Assembly: GCF_902167145.1 (NCBI RefSeq) | Contig: NC_050104.1 | Location: 101,753,849-101,817,848 of the forward strand | Direction: 5' to 3' | Origin: Zea mays | Lineage: Eukaryota > Streptophyta > Magnoliopsida > Poales > Poaceae | DNA length: 64,000 nucleotides | Shown here: one piece after another, positions 32,844-45,182 of the stretch | Layout: every line of letters starts with the position of its first letter | Position numbering within the stretch: the first letter of the stretch is position 1 | The notes under the pieces: generated by a model | What the model saw: only the letters and a program-made list of their open reading frames with translations | What the model was told of the DNA's origin: nothing | Database searches by the model: none | Made by a program: the position numbers and the translations under genes

Positions 32844-34573
32844 TGTCGGGGACCATAATTAGGGGTACCCTCAAGACTCCTAATTCTCAGCTCGTAACCC
32901 CCATCAGCATAAAGCTGCAAAGGCCTGATGGGTACGATTAAGTCAGGGATCAGTCCATTCGAGCGACTTGATCGTGCCTCGCCCGAGCCTAGCCTTGGAC
33001 AAGGGCAGCCGACCCCGGAGGATTTCCGTCTCGCCCGAGGCCCCCCTCCAACGGCGGACACATCTCCGGCTCGCCCGAGGCCCTGCCTTCGCTAAGAAGC
33101 AACCCTGACCAAATCGCCGCACCGACCGACCAAGTCGCAGGAGCATTTAACGCAAAGGTGACCTGACACCTTTATCCTGACGCGCCCCCCCCGGCAGAGC
33201 CGAAGTGACCGCCGTCACTTCACCGCTCCACTGACCGGCCTGACAGAAGGACAGCGCCGCCTGCGCCACTCCGACTGCAGTGCCACTTGACAGAGTGAGA
33301 CTGACAGGCAGTCAGGCCCTGCCAAAGGCACCATAGGAAGCTCCGCCCGACCCAGGGCTCGGACTCGGGCTAGGTCCCGGAAGACGGCGAACTCCGCTCC
33401 GCCCGACCCAGGGCTCGGACTCGGGCTAAGCCCCGGAAGACGGCGAACTCCGCTCCGCCCGACCCAGGGCTCGGACTCGGGCTAAGTCCCGGAAGACGGC
33501 GAACTCCGCTCCACCCGACCCAGGGCTTGGACTCGGGCTAAGTCCCGGAAGACGGCGAACTCCGCTCCGCCCGACCTAGGGCTCGGACTCGGGCTAAGTT
33601 CCAGAAGACGGCGAACTCCGCTCCGCCCGACCCAGGGCTCGGACTCGGGCTAAGTCCCGGAAGACGACGAACTCCGCTTCGCCCGACCCCAGGGCTCAGA
33701 CTCGGGCTCAGCCCCAGAAGACGACGAACTCCGCTTCGCCCGACCCCAGGGCTCGGACTCCGCCCTGGCCTCTGCCGAACGACCTCCGCCTCGCCCGACC
33801 CAGGGGCTCGGACTTGGCCTCGGCCATGGAAGACAGACTCGACCTCGGCTTCGGAGGAGCCTCCACGTCGCCCAACCTAGGGCGCAGGCCAGCCACGTCA
33901 ACAGGAAGCGCCATCATCACCCTACCCCGAGCTGACTCGGGCCGCAGAGAACAAGACCGGTGTCCCATCTGGCTAGCTCCGCCGGATAGGCAATGATGGC
34001 GCCCCGCATGCTCTGTGACGACGGCGGCTCTCAGCTCTCTTACGGAAGCAGGAGGACGTCAGCAAGGACTCAACCGCTCCGACAGCTGTCCCTCCGCCAG
34101 GCTCCGTCGCTCCTCCGACGGCCACGACATCACACCAGCTGGGTGCCAAAATCTCTCCGGCTGCCACATCGGCATGTACTTAGGGCGCTAGCTCTCCCCC
34201 GCTAGACACGTAGCACTCTGCTACACCCCCATTGTACACCTGGATCCTCTCCTTACACCTATAAAAGGAAGGACCAGGGCCCTCTTAGAGAAGGTTGGCC
34301 GCGCGGGGACGAGGACGGGACAGGCGCTCTCTTGGGGCCGCTCGCTTCCCTCTCCCGCGTGGACGCTTGTAACCCCCTAGTGCAAGCGCACCCGACCTGG
34401 GCGCGGGACGAACACGAAGGCCGCGGGATTCCCACCTCTCTCACGCCGGTCTCCGGCCGCCTCGCTCCTTTCCCCCCTTCGCGCTCGCCCACACGCTCGA
34501 CCCATCTGGGCTAGGGCACGCGGCGACACTCACTCGTCGGCCCGAGGGACCCCCCGGTCTCGAAACGCCGATA
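32844..34573 (+). repeat. E3 5' LTR (1730 bp)
   Basis: TGTCGGGGACC to CGCCGATA (the last CA is mutated to TA). TATA box TATAAAA at 34260-34266. Tandem ~57-58 bp units (GGCGAACTCCGCTCCGCCCG core) at about 33345-33780, one unit more than the 3' LTR. Confidence 0.93.
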
Positions 34574-34575
34574 GT

Positions 34576-34593
34576 TGGCGCGCCAGGTAGGGG
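34576..34593 (+). other. E3 primer-binding site
   Basis: TGGCGCGCCAGGTAGGGG starting 2 nt after the LTR, identical to E2 and E4. Confidence 0.75.
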
Positions 34594-34633
34594 CTTGCTG
34601 CGTGTTGATGAACAGCCTCCCGTCAAGCTCCAG

Positions 34634-37164
34634 ATGGGCAGTCTCCAGCAACCTCTCCGACCCGGGACGGTGCTCCGTTTCGGGAGTCTTGGGTTCATGT
34701 CCTTCGACGGTAGCTACGACATGATACTCCTTCCACCGCCGCGCGACAACGACAATGGCGGCCGACAGCCCGCTCGCCGACGGCGGAATCGACGACGTCT
34801 TCCCCGCGTGGTGGAAGAACAACATTCGAGCTCGCCCCGTCCTCTCCCCCGCCAACGGAGGAGGCGGGGCAACCAAGGCCAAGCAGGAGGCTGCGCCTCG
34901 TCGGCTGTCGAGCGAGTCGACGTCCCTAGCACCCCAACGGGGGGCGCGTCGGGCGTCGACCTCGCGTTTGAGACGAAGGCGAGCGCCGTCTCCCCGCGAC
35001 ACACCAATCCCGAGCAAGCGGACGACGCCAGCACGCTCGCGGAAGGCTTGCTGGGCGTCACCCTCGTACCTGAGATGACGGTGCAGTTAGTCCCCGACGT
35101 GACTTCATCGCCGTTCGTCGACCAAAAGGTACCGACCGATTCCCATCCTACGTCATTTGGATTCAGCCTCGACCCACCTAGCGACCTTGCTTTGGCGGGC
35201 ACTCTCATAGAGGCGAGTTCAAACCCTATGGGGTTCCGCACGCGGTCGCCTTGGGACCGGCTGACGGACGTCTCGACCTATGGGCCCTCCGGGTCCGAGG
35301 AAGACGACGACCCCAACATCTGTTGGGATTTCTCTGGACTTGGCAACCCTAGTGCCATGCGGGACTTCAAGACCGCATGTGACTACTGCCTCTCCGACTG
35401 TTCCGACGGTAGCCGCAGCCTCGACGACGAGGACTGCGGCTCAAGCCGCGAATGTTTCCACGTCGATTTAGGGGGTCCCTCCAAAGGCAATCATCTCGGC
35501 ATGCCGGAGGACGGTGATCTCCCTAGGCCGGTGCCTCGCGCTGACATCCCGCGGGAGCTAACTGTGGTCCCCGTTCCGACGGGGGGTCACGACCCACAGC
35601 TCGAGCAAGTCCGCGGGGCGTAGGCCAGGCTCGACGAGGGAGCAGGAGCGCTTGAGCCGATCCACCGGGACATCGGGCAGGCATGGGCGGGCCAACCCCC
35701 GGCCGGAGAAATACGTCACCTGCCCCAGGGTCTCCAGCTCCGCGTCGCCAACGACGTCAGGGTCAGGCCGCCACCCGCACCCAGTGGGGTCGGTCAGAAC
35801 CTAGCTGCAGCAGTGATGCTTCTCCGCGCGATGCCGGAGCCATCAACCACCGAGGGTCTGCGAATCCAGGGAGAGCTCAAGAATCTCCTGGAAGGCGCTG
35901 CGGTCTGACGGGCCGAGAGCTCTTCCTCCCGAAGGCAGGGATACCCCTTGGAACCTCATGCCGCAACTTCCCGATTCATGCGGGAAGCCTCGGTCTACAC
36001 CGGGCGCACGCATAACACCGCGCCTGCGGCCCCGGGCCACCTCGGCAACGAGCACCATCATCACGACCGTCGGGCCCACCTCGACGAGAGGGTGCGCCGA
36101 GGCTATCACCCCAGGCATGGGGGACGCTACGACAGTGGGGAGGATCGGAGTCCCTCGCCCGAACCACCCGGTCCGCAGGCCTTCAGCCGGGCTATCCGGC
36201 GGGCACCGTTCCCGACCCGGTTCCGACCCCCGACTGCTATCACAAAGTACTCGAGGGAAACGAGACCGGAATTGTGGCTCGCGGACTACCGCCTGGCCTG
36301 CGAGCTGGGTGGAACGGACGACGACAACCTCATCATCCGCAACCTCCCCCTGTTCCTCTCCGACACCGCTCGCGCCTGGTTGGAGCACCTGCCTCCGGGG
36401 CAGATCTCCAACTGGGATGACCTGGTCCAAGCCTTCGCCGGCAATTTCCAGGGCACGTATGTGCGCCCCGGGAATTCCTGGGACCTCCGAAGCTGCCGGC
36501 AGCAGCCGGGAGAGTCTCTTCGGGACTACATCCGGCGATTCTCGAAGCAGCGCACCGAGCTGCCCAACGTCACCGACTCGGATGTCATCGGCACGTTCCT
36601 TGCCGGCACCACCAGCCGCGACCTGGTGAGCAAGTTGGGTCGCAAGACCCCCACCAGGGCGAGCGAGCTGATGGACATCGCCACCAAGTTTGCCTCTGGC
36701 CAGGAGGCGGTCGAGGCTATCTTCCGAAAGGACAAGCAGCCCCAGGGCCACCCATCGGAAGATGCTCCCGAGGCGTCTACTCCGCGCGGCGCCAAGAAGA
36801 AAGGCAAGAAGAAGTCGCAAGCGAAACGCGACGCCGCCGACGCGGACCTTGTCGCCGCCGCCGAGCACAAGAACCCTCGGAAGCCCCCCGGAGGTGCCAA
36901 CCTCTTCGACAAGTTGCTCAAGGAGCCGTGCCCCTATCATCAGGGGCCCGTCAAGCACACCCTTGAGGAGTGCGTCATGCTTCGGCGCCACTTCCACAGG
37001 GCCGGGCCACCCGCGGAGGGTGGCAGGGCCCGCGACGACGACAAGAAGGAAGATCACCAAGCAGGAGAGTTCCCTGAGGTCCGCGACTGCTTCATGATCT
37101 ACGATGGGCAAGCGGCGAATGCCTCGGCTCGGCACCGCAAGCAAGAGCGCCGGGAGGTCTGCTC
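34634..37164 (+). pseudogene. gag: E3 gag with two stop codons
   Basis: Start at MGSLQQP (34634), conserved in E2 and E4. The acidic N-terminal half contains SAMRDF, CLSDCSDGSRSL and DLGGPS. The retrotransposon gag domain runs from about 36270 (ELWLADYRLACELGG) through DTARAWLEHLPP and LRDYIRRFSKQR. A Lys-rich stretch KKKGKKKSQAKR follows, then HTLEECVMLRRHFH. In-frame stops at 35621-35623 (TAG) and 35906-35908 (TGA) correspond to sense codons in E2 or E4 and differ from them by transitions. Confidence 0.85.
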
Positions 37165-37879
37165 GGTCAAGGTGGCGGTGCCGGTCTATCTAGACTGGTC
37201 CGACAAGCCCATCACCTTCGACCAAGACGACCACCCCGACCACGTGCCGAGCCCGGGGAAATACCCGCTCGTCGTCGACCCCGTCATCGGCGACGTCAGG
37301 CTCACCAAGGTCCTTATGGACAGAGGCAGCAGCCTCAACATCATCTACGCCGAGACCCTCAGGCTCCTGCGCGTCGATCCGTCCTCCGTCCGAGCATGCG
37401 CTGCGCCCTTCCACGGGATCATTCCCGGGAAGCGCGTCCAGCCCCTCGGACGACTCGACCTTCCCGTCTGCTTCGGAACGCCCTCCAACTTCTGAAGGGA
37501 GACTCTGATGTTCGAAGTGGTCGGTTTCCGAGGAACCTACCACGCGGTACTAGGGAGGCCATGCTACGCGAAGTTCATGGCCGTCCCCAACTACACCTAC
37601 CTGAAGCTCAAGATGCCGGGCCCCAACGGGGTCATCACCGTCAGCCCCACGTACAAACACGCGTTCGAATGCGACGTGGAGTGCGTGGAGTACGCCGAGG
37701 CCCTCGCCGAGTCCGAGGCCCTCATCGCCGACCTGGAAAGCCTCTCCAAAGAGGTGCCAGACGTGAAGCGTCATGCCGGCAACTTCGAGCCAGTGGAGAC
37801 GGTTAAGGCCGTCCCCCTCGACCCCAGTGGCGACGCCTCCAAGCAGATCCGGATCGGTTCCGGGCTCGACCCCAAATAG
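37165..37879 (+). pseudogene. E3 aspartic protease segment
   Basis: In frame with gag. The active-site region reads LMDRGSSLNII; E2 and E4 have LMDGGS, so the Gly after the catalytic Asp is changed to Arg and the enzyme is likely dead. A TGA at 37493-37495 replaces an Arg codon seen in E2 and E4. The segment ends in the TAG at 37877-37879 that E2 shares. Confidence 0.82.
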
Positions 37880-39313
37880 GAAGCAGTGCTCGTCGACTTT
37901 CTCCACGCGAACGCCGACGTATTCGCGTGGAGTCCCTCAGACATGCCCGACATACCGAGGGGTGTCGCCGAGCACTCGCTGGATATTCGGGCCGGAGCCC
38001 GACCCGTCAAGCAGCCTCTGCGCTGATTCGACGAGGAGAAGCGCAGAGCGATAGGCGAGGAGATTCACAAGCTAATGGCAGCCGGGTTCATCAAAGAGGT
38101 ATCCCATCCCGAATGGCTTGCCAACCCTGTACTTGTGAGAAAGAAAGGGGGGAAATGGCGGATGTGTGTAGACTACACTGGTCTCAACAAAGCATGTCCG
38201 AAGGTTCCCTACCCTCTGCCTCGCATCGATCAAATTGTGGATTCCACTGCTGGGTGCGAAACCCTGTCTTTCCTCGACGCCTACTCAGGGTACCACCAAA
38301 TCAGGATGAAAGAGTCCGACCAGCTCGCGACTTCTTTCATCACGCCCTTCGGCATGTACTGCTATGTCACCATGCCGTTCGGTTTGAGGAATGCGGGTGC
38401 GACGTACCAGCGGTGCATGAACCATGTGTTCGGCGAACACATCGGTCGCACGGTCGAGGCCTACGTCGATGACATCGTAGTCAAGACGAGGAAAGCTTCC
38501 GACCTCCTCTCCGACCTTGAAGTGATATTCCGATGTCTCAAGGCGAAAGGCGTCAAGTTCAATCCCGAGAAGTGTGCCTTCGGGGTGCCCCGGGGCATGC
38601 TCTTGGGGTTCATCGTCTCCGAGCGGGGCATCGAAGCCAACCCGGAGAAGATTGCAGCCATCACCAGCATGGGTCCCATCAAGGACTTAAAGGGCGTACA
38701 GAGGGTCATGGGATGTCTCACGGCTCTGAGCCGCTTCATCTCACGCCTCGGCGAAAGAGGCCTGCCTCTGTACCGCCTCTTAAGGAAGGCCGAGCGCTTC
38801 ACTTGGACCCCTGAGGCCGAGGAAGCTCTCGGGAACCTGAAGGCGCTCCTCACAAAGGCGCCTATCTTGGTGTCCCCAGCTGACGGAGAAGCCCTCTTGG
38901 TCTACGTCGCCGCGACCACCCAGGTGGTTAGCGCCGCGATTGTGGTCGAGAGGCAAGAAGAGGGGCATGCATTGCCCGTTCAGAGGCCAGTTTACTTCGT
39001 CAGCGAGGTACTGTCCGAAACCAAGATCCGCTACCCACAAGTTCAGAAGCTGCTGTATGCAGTGATCCTGACGCAGCGGAAGTTGCGACACTACTTCGAG
39101 TCTCATCCGGTAACTGTGGTGTCATCCTTCCCCCTGGGGGAGATCATCCAGTGCCGAGAGGCCTCGGGCAGGATTGCAAAGTGGGCAGTGGAAATCATGG
39201 GTGAGACAATCTCGTTCGCCCCTCGGAAGGCCATCAAGTCCTAGGTCTTGGCGGACTTCGTAGCCGAATGGGTCGACACCCAGCTACCGACGGCTCCGAT
39301 CCAACCGGAGCTC
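37880..39313 (+). pseudogene. pol: E3 reverse transcriptase and RNase H
   Basis: In frame. A TGA at 38024-38026 precedes RT (Arg codon in E2). From 38075 it is open: [28 protein letters not shown], catalytic YVDD (about nt 38462), then the RT-linked RNase H region, to a TAG at 39242-39244 where E2 has CAG. Residues needed for polymerase activity are present. Length normal for the family. Confidence 0.88.
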
Positions 39314-41167
39314 TAGACCATGTTTTTCGACGGGTCGCTGATGAAGACGAGAGCCGGCGCGGGCCTACTCTTCATCTCGCCCCTCGGGAAACACCTACGC
39401 TATGTGCTACGCCTCCACTTCCCGGCATCCAACAATGTGGCTGAGTACGAGGCTCTGGTCAACGGGTTGCGGATCGCCATCGAGCTAGGGGTCAGGCGCC
39501 TCGACGCTCGCGGTGACTCGCAGCTCGTCATCGACCAAGTCATGAAGAACTCCCACTGCCGCGACCCGAAGATGGAGGCCTACTGCGATGAGGTTCGGCG
39601 CCTGGAAGACAAGTTCTACAGGCTCGAGCTTAACCACATCGCTCGGCGCTACAACGAGACTGCGGACGAGCTGGCAAAAATAGCCTCGGGGCGAACAACG
39701 GTTCCCCCGGACGTCTTCTCCCGGGATCTGCATCAACCCTCCATCAAGATTGACGACGCGCCCGAGCCTGAGGCGCCCTTGGTCCAGCCCGAGGCACCCT
39801 CAGCTCGGCCCGAGGCGGCCTCGGTTCAACCCGAGGTACCCTCGGCCTCCGAGGTACCCTCGGCCTCCGAGGGTGAGGCACTGCGCATCGAGGAGGAGCG
39901 GAGCGGGGCCACGCCTGATCGAAATTGGCAGACCCCGTACCTGCAATATCTCCGCCAAGGAGAGCTACCCCTCGACCGAGCCGAGGCTCGGCGGGTAGCG
40001 CGACGCGCCAAGTCGTTCGTCTTGCTGGGCGATGAGAAGGAGCTCTACCACCGCAGCCCCTTGGGCATCCTCCAGCGATGCATCTCCGTCGCCAAAGGTC
40101 AGGAACTCCTGCAAGAGATACACTCGGGGGCTTGCGGCCATCACGCAGCGCCTCGAGCCCTTGTCGGGAATGCTTTCCGGCAAGGCTTCTACTGGCCAAC
40201 GGCGGTGGCTGACGCCACTAGAATTGTCCGCACCTGCGAAGGGTGTCAATTCTATGCGAAGCAAACCCACCTGCCCGCTCAGGCTCTGTAGACGATACCC
40301 ATCACCTGGCCCTTTGCTGTGTGGGGGCTGGACCTCGTCGGCCCCTTGCAGAAGGCGCCCGGGGGCTACACGCACCTGCTGGTCGCCATCGACAAATTCT
40401 CCAAGTGGGTCGAGGTCCGACCTCTGAACTGCATCAGGTCCGAGCAGGCGGTGACGTTCTTCACCAACATCATCCATCGCTTCGGGGTCCCGAACTCCAT
40501 CATCACCGACAACGGTACCCAGTTCACCGGCAGAAAATTCTTGGACTTCTGCGAGGATCACCACATCCGGGTGGACTGGGCCGCCATAGCTCATCCCATG
40601 TTGAATGGGCAAGTAGAGCGTGCCAACGGCATGATTCTACAAGGGCTCAAGCCTCGGATTTACAACGACCTCAACAAGTTCGGCAAGCGATGGATGAAGG
40701 AACTCCCCTCGGTGGTCTGGAGCCTGAGGACAACGCCGAGCCGGGCCACGGGTTTCACGCCGTTCTTCCTGGTCTACAGGGCCGAGGCCGTCTTGCCCAC
40801 TAACCTGGAATACGGCTCCCCGAGGACGAGGGCCTACAACGATCAAAGCAACCAAGCTAGCCGAGAAGACTCGCTAGACCAGCTGGAAGAGGCTCGGGAC
40901 AAGGCCTTGCTACACTCGGCGCGGTACCAGCAGTCCCTGCGACGCTACCACGCCCGAGGGGTCTGGCCCCGAGACCTCCAGGTGGGCGACCTGGTGCTTC
41001 GGCTGCGGCAAGACGCCCGAGGGAGGCACAAGCTCACGCCCCCCTGGGAGGGGCCATTCGTCATCGCCAAAGTTCTGAAGCCCGGAACGTACAAGCTGGC
41101 CAACAGTCAAGGCGAGGTCTACGACAACGCTTGGAACATCCAACAGCTACGTCGCTTCTACCCTTAA
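39314..41167 (+). pseudogene. pol: E3 second RNase H and integrase
   Basis: TAG at 39314-39316 (TGG in E2) precedes MFFDGSLMKT. Archaeal-type RNase H, then a shortened Pro-Ala-Ser linker (39760-39890), the HHCC module (HSGACGHH ... CEGCQ) and a TAG at 40289-40291. The integrase core has D in GLDLVGP, D in TDNGTQF and E in QVERANG, ending LRRFYP at the TAA 41165-41167. Confidence 0.88.
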
Positions 41168-44100
41168 GATGTTTTCAAGTTGTTCATATACCTCGCATCC
41201 GCGCAAAGTTTAGTCATCAAGGAAGGGTCGGCCTCGCCTCGGCAAAGCCCGACCCTCCCTCGGGGGCTAAAAGGGGGGGAACCCCCTCTGCGTTGAAATT
41301 TTCCTCGAAAAAAGATCTCTTCTGCCAGAATATCTTTCGTGCTTTCTGACTACTTCGAAAAGTGGATCTTGAAAACGACGGAGTACACGTAAGCAGCCAA
41401 GGCTGACCGAGCTGAGGGACTCCTACGCCTCTGGGATACGGATACCTCACTCATCACCTTCTGTGATAAGTAACTCGCGTTCGGATAAAGTGATTCCGCG
41501 GACCGAACAAGTCTTCTTGTTCGGAAGCTCTTCTGCCGAAGCGATCCTTCGAGCCTTCTCGACTGAGTCGGTGACAGGGCCTCATGGACGGGTGAAAGTG
41601 CGCGTAAGCGGCAAGGCCGACCGAGCCGAGGGACTCCCACGCCTCTGGGATACGGATACCTCACTCGTCACCTTCCACGAGAAGCAACTCTCGCTCGCAC
41701 AAACATCCCTGCTACCGACAAAAAAGCCCACATACTCGAAACAAGAGGAAATGAGACGTAGCTTTACAACGCAGCGAGGGTGTGTATTCTGGCCTCGGCG
41801 GCCGCAGAAGGCACACGCTACAAGACACTCTGATCCTGCAGGCTCGGGTCTTGACGCTGGAAGGGGGCAGTAACACCCTCGGCATCGATGACACCTTCAG
41901 CAAGGTCCGACCTAGCCTCGGACGGCGACGTGGTCCAAGGATCCCCACTCTGGAGGACGACGTCATCGTCACGCCCGGACAATCGCTGCCAGGGACTTCT
42001 CCGGGAATCCGGCCCGAGCAGGCGGCTCGACCGGTTACCCCTGGGGCCTCGGCCAACCATCTTCCAAGGGCGCCAGCCCGACCCGAGGCCTCGGCTCATC
42101 GACTCCGGCGTCGGTCCCGCTAACAGACAACCCGGCTAGGCTCCGGCCAAACAGGTTTCATTTTCGAGCCAACTCTGCCTCTGTTCATGCTGATATCGCT
42201 ACCCCTGGCCTCGGCTCGTCGAAGAGCGGCCAAGGGGTCCCTTTAACTAAGCTAGAGGAGCCTCAGACAACAAGGCCGACCGAGCCGAGGGACTCCTACG
42301 CCTCCGGGATACGGATACCTCACTCGTCACCTTGACACGGGGCGACTCATGCTTGGTGAAGCGGTTCAGACAACCAACAGGCGAGTCTTAGTGCTCGAAA
42401 ATGAGGAAAAAACATGGCTCCGTGCCAAAATTACATACATGTTCAGGCCTCGACAGCCGCAATGAACAAAAAACCCTGGCATTCAAAGTGCCAATACAAA
42501 CGGAACTCCGGTTCCGTCCCCGCTGGTACGAACAACCCCACAAGATTGGGGAACCCGCGGAGCGATCGCGGGCCGACGGGCGGCCCGCCGCCGCCCGATC
42601 CGGCAACAGCGACAACCACCCCCGCCCCGGGCGACGAAGCAGCTTCAGCAGCGGCTTCGGGGCAGGTGCTACGGCAGAAGGACTCTCACCCGCCGAGGAC
42701 GAGAGCCAGCCATTCAGGCCGGGAGACGGAGACCCAGGGCTACTAGCGGAGTTGGCAATCTCATCGGTAGAGAAGCCATCTCCGGCTGCCGACGCCTCGA
42801 AGCGCGCCGGCAGGTCTTCGCCCTAGCCAGAACTACCCAGAGCGTGGGCGCCGCCCTCGCGGTACGCGGCGCAACCGTCGTCCGGACGGAGGACGTAGTG
42901 CTGCGCCCTGGCTGAGTGACGGCGGCCCGCCTATCCCGGCATGGCTGGAGGAAGTCTCCGCGAAGCTGGAGGATGCCATTCTCCCCCAGACGCCAAGGGA
43001 AGAAAAGGGTAACCGACCCACGCGGAGGCAGCCCCCCGACTCGCCTCATCCTCCATCTTGGCCTGGATGACGAAAATCCTTGAGGCTGAGGGAGGGGCAG
43101 AGGCCGCGGCCCGGCTCGCTTTCCCCCACCGTCAAACTGGAGGTCACCATCTTGGGTGACCGCCGGTGGAGGGGTGCAGCCGGGCTGCATGATGAAAATC
43201 CTTGAAGCCGAACGATGGCTGAAAGGTACCAACTCCCACGGAGTTGCGTTCCTCCAACGATGAGGCGAAAAGACGGCGGGTATCCCCCATCCGGGGGCTT
43301 GGAAGGTGGAAGGACGCGATGCATAAGGGAGCGAGAAGACATGGTCGTCTTCCGAAAGGGGTCGCCCTCCTTTTAAAGGCAACTCTCCCTACTTGCGCCC
43401 CCAACCGTCACGGGCTGAGTCTTCTCCAACACGCTCCAAGGCCCTCCCCTGCGGCGTGGGGGCTGGGTCCCGCATGTCATGCAAACCGACTCAGAGCAGA
43501 AGAAGCCAAACCGCCGCGCGCGGTGCACACGACCGCCCAGCGGTTACAAGTGACCCTCCACTTTTGCCCAGACCAACGGGCGAAAGAGGCGGGCAGCCAT
43601 GCAGGCAGCATGCAACCGCGCCAAGTGGACGCGCTTCTCCGACTCCCGACACGCCAGCATGGAGGCCCAGGCCCACGCGTCACGCAACCGGTGCGCCGGA
43701 TGCTGCATGCAAGCAACTGCACCGCCACTTGCGCCACCACCGCGCCTCCTCGATTGCGGAACCAATACCGCGACTCGAGGCGACCCAGCGCACGACCCAG
43801 CAGCACCAGCCTGACGCGGCGGTCAATGCGGCCAAAAGTGGGCCGACAGTAATGACGGTGGCAGGCGGGCGGGAGCAGCGGTCACGTCGTCAGCCAAGCT
43901 CACGTCCCATCCGGGGGCAGCAAGAGAACCCCCTCTCACGGCGTGAAGACAACGCACCCGTGATCCGTTCCTCGAACGGCTCACGCACGCGCAACGGCCG
44001 CCCCGCCAACCGCTCGCCCCGTCGCATTAACTCCGCGGCAGGACAGGCGGCGCTTCCGGCGGGAGCAGTGGGCAACGCTTCGCCTTCGCCGTAATAACTG

Positions 44101-45170
44101 CGACAAAAAAGGTACGCCGCGTCGTTCGATTTCGTATCCTTTTCCTTTTTTCCTCTTTCTCTATCTCTTGCAACAGGGACCGGGAAAGGGGGATACCCCG
44201 AAAAGGATCCTTCCCCGTGAAGGAACCAGGCTCCGAGCCTCCTTACTGATCAGAGGTTCGAAGGCTGGCCCCCCGAAGGGTTTCAACAGCCGCCTCAGAT
44301 CGCGTGGGACCTACACCCACTACTGGTCAGAGGTTCGAAGGCCGGCACCCCGAAGGGTTCCACGGCCGCCTCAGGCTACTCGGGCTCCGCGCCCATTACT
44401 GATCAGGGGTTCGAAGGCTGGCCCCTGAAGGGTTCACAGTCGCCTCAGACGCCGAGCGAGGGATGACCAGGGGTACGTTCGATACATAACCAAGGCTCGG
44501 GCTACACTCCCGAGGTACCCTAGGACATTTCCGAGACCAGCGGGAGTGATCTTGTAACGGAATCCCATCAGAGGGAGGCATCGAGCCCTCGGACCCCGTC
44601 ACCAGGGGACCGGGTCCGGCAGATCACCCGCAGGTACTTTTGGGCGTGCCTCTGGGCCCCTAGCCGACCCCTAACGAACAGGGCACGAACGTCCACTCGG
44701 ATTACCCGCTTGCAGCTCACCGGAGACACCATGTTCGGCGCCCATCGAGGGTAACATGGCGCTTTCCCCCCCTCCTCCTTGTGGAAAGGTGACGCAGGGG
44801 CGTATGTAAAAAAGCCGAGTCTGTCCCTGATCGCCCTCTCACCCTGTGCGGAGGCTCGGGGGCTACTCTCGCAAACCCGGCTCCGGCCGAACCATTGACA
44901 GCGTCAACATACCAGCCCGAGAGCTTGGGCCCCGACCGTACACCCGGGCTACGGCCAGTTCGCATGAGAGAACAACCAGACCAGCCGAAGCATTACGCGA
45001 GGCATTAAGACCTCGAAGGAGTGAAACCACTCCTCCGAGGCCTCGGGGGCTACACCCGGCGGGTGCGCTCGCGCGCACCCACCGGAACAAAATGCAACCG
45101 AGAAAGGCTGGTCCCCTTGCAAAAAAGTGCGACTAAAGCCTCCAAGCGAGTGCTAACACTCCCTTCGAGG
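41168..45170 (+). other. E3 3' module, with possible antisense transcript
   Basis: Three copies of a segment with GGGATACGGATACCTCACTC (near 41435, 41648 and 42307), shared with E2. On the minus strand a TTTAAAAGG TATA-like site lies at about 43370, followed by an ATG (43342) and a short open frame (MSSRSLMHRVLPPSK); intron-like signals occur towards 42550. I recognise no protein. 44230-44455 holds three ~85-bp repeats containing GGTTCGAAGGC. 44170-45182 is homologous to 51838-52850 of E4, but the middle part is unrelated to E4's antisense gene. Confidence 0.5.
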
Positions 45171-45182
45171 CTTGGGGGCTAC
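45171..45182 (+). other. E3 polypurine tract
   Basis: GCTTGGGGGCTA-type purine-rich stretch directly before the 3' LTR at 45183; it primes plus-strand DNA synthesis. The same GGGGGCTAC is next to the E4 LTR (51838, reversed). Confidence 0.65.

Noticed and set aside
42714..43382. 222-codon minus-strand ORF in E3 as a known protein
   Set aside because: No domain recognised, Arg/Pro-rich composition typical of GC-rich noncoding sequence; kept only as a possible antisense transcript.
44230..44455. tRNA-like GGTTCGAAGGC boxes, three times
   Set aside because: They are part of ~85-bp tandem repeats also present in E4; no A box, no cloverleaf and no 3' acceptor pairing.
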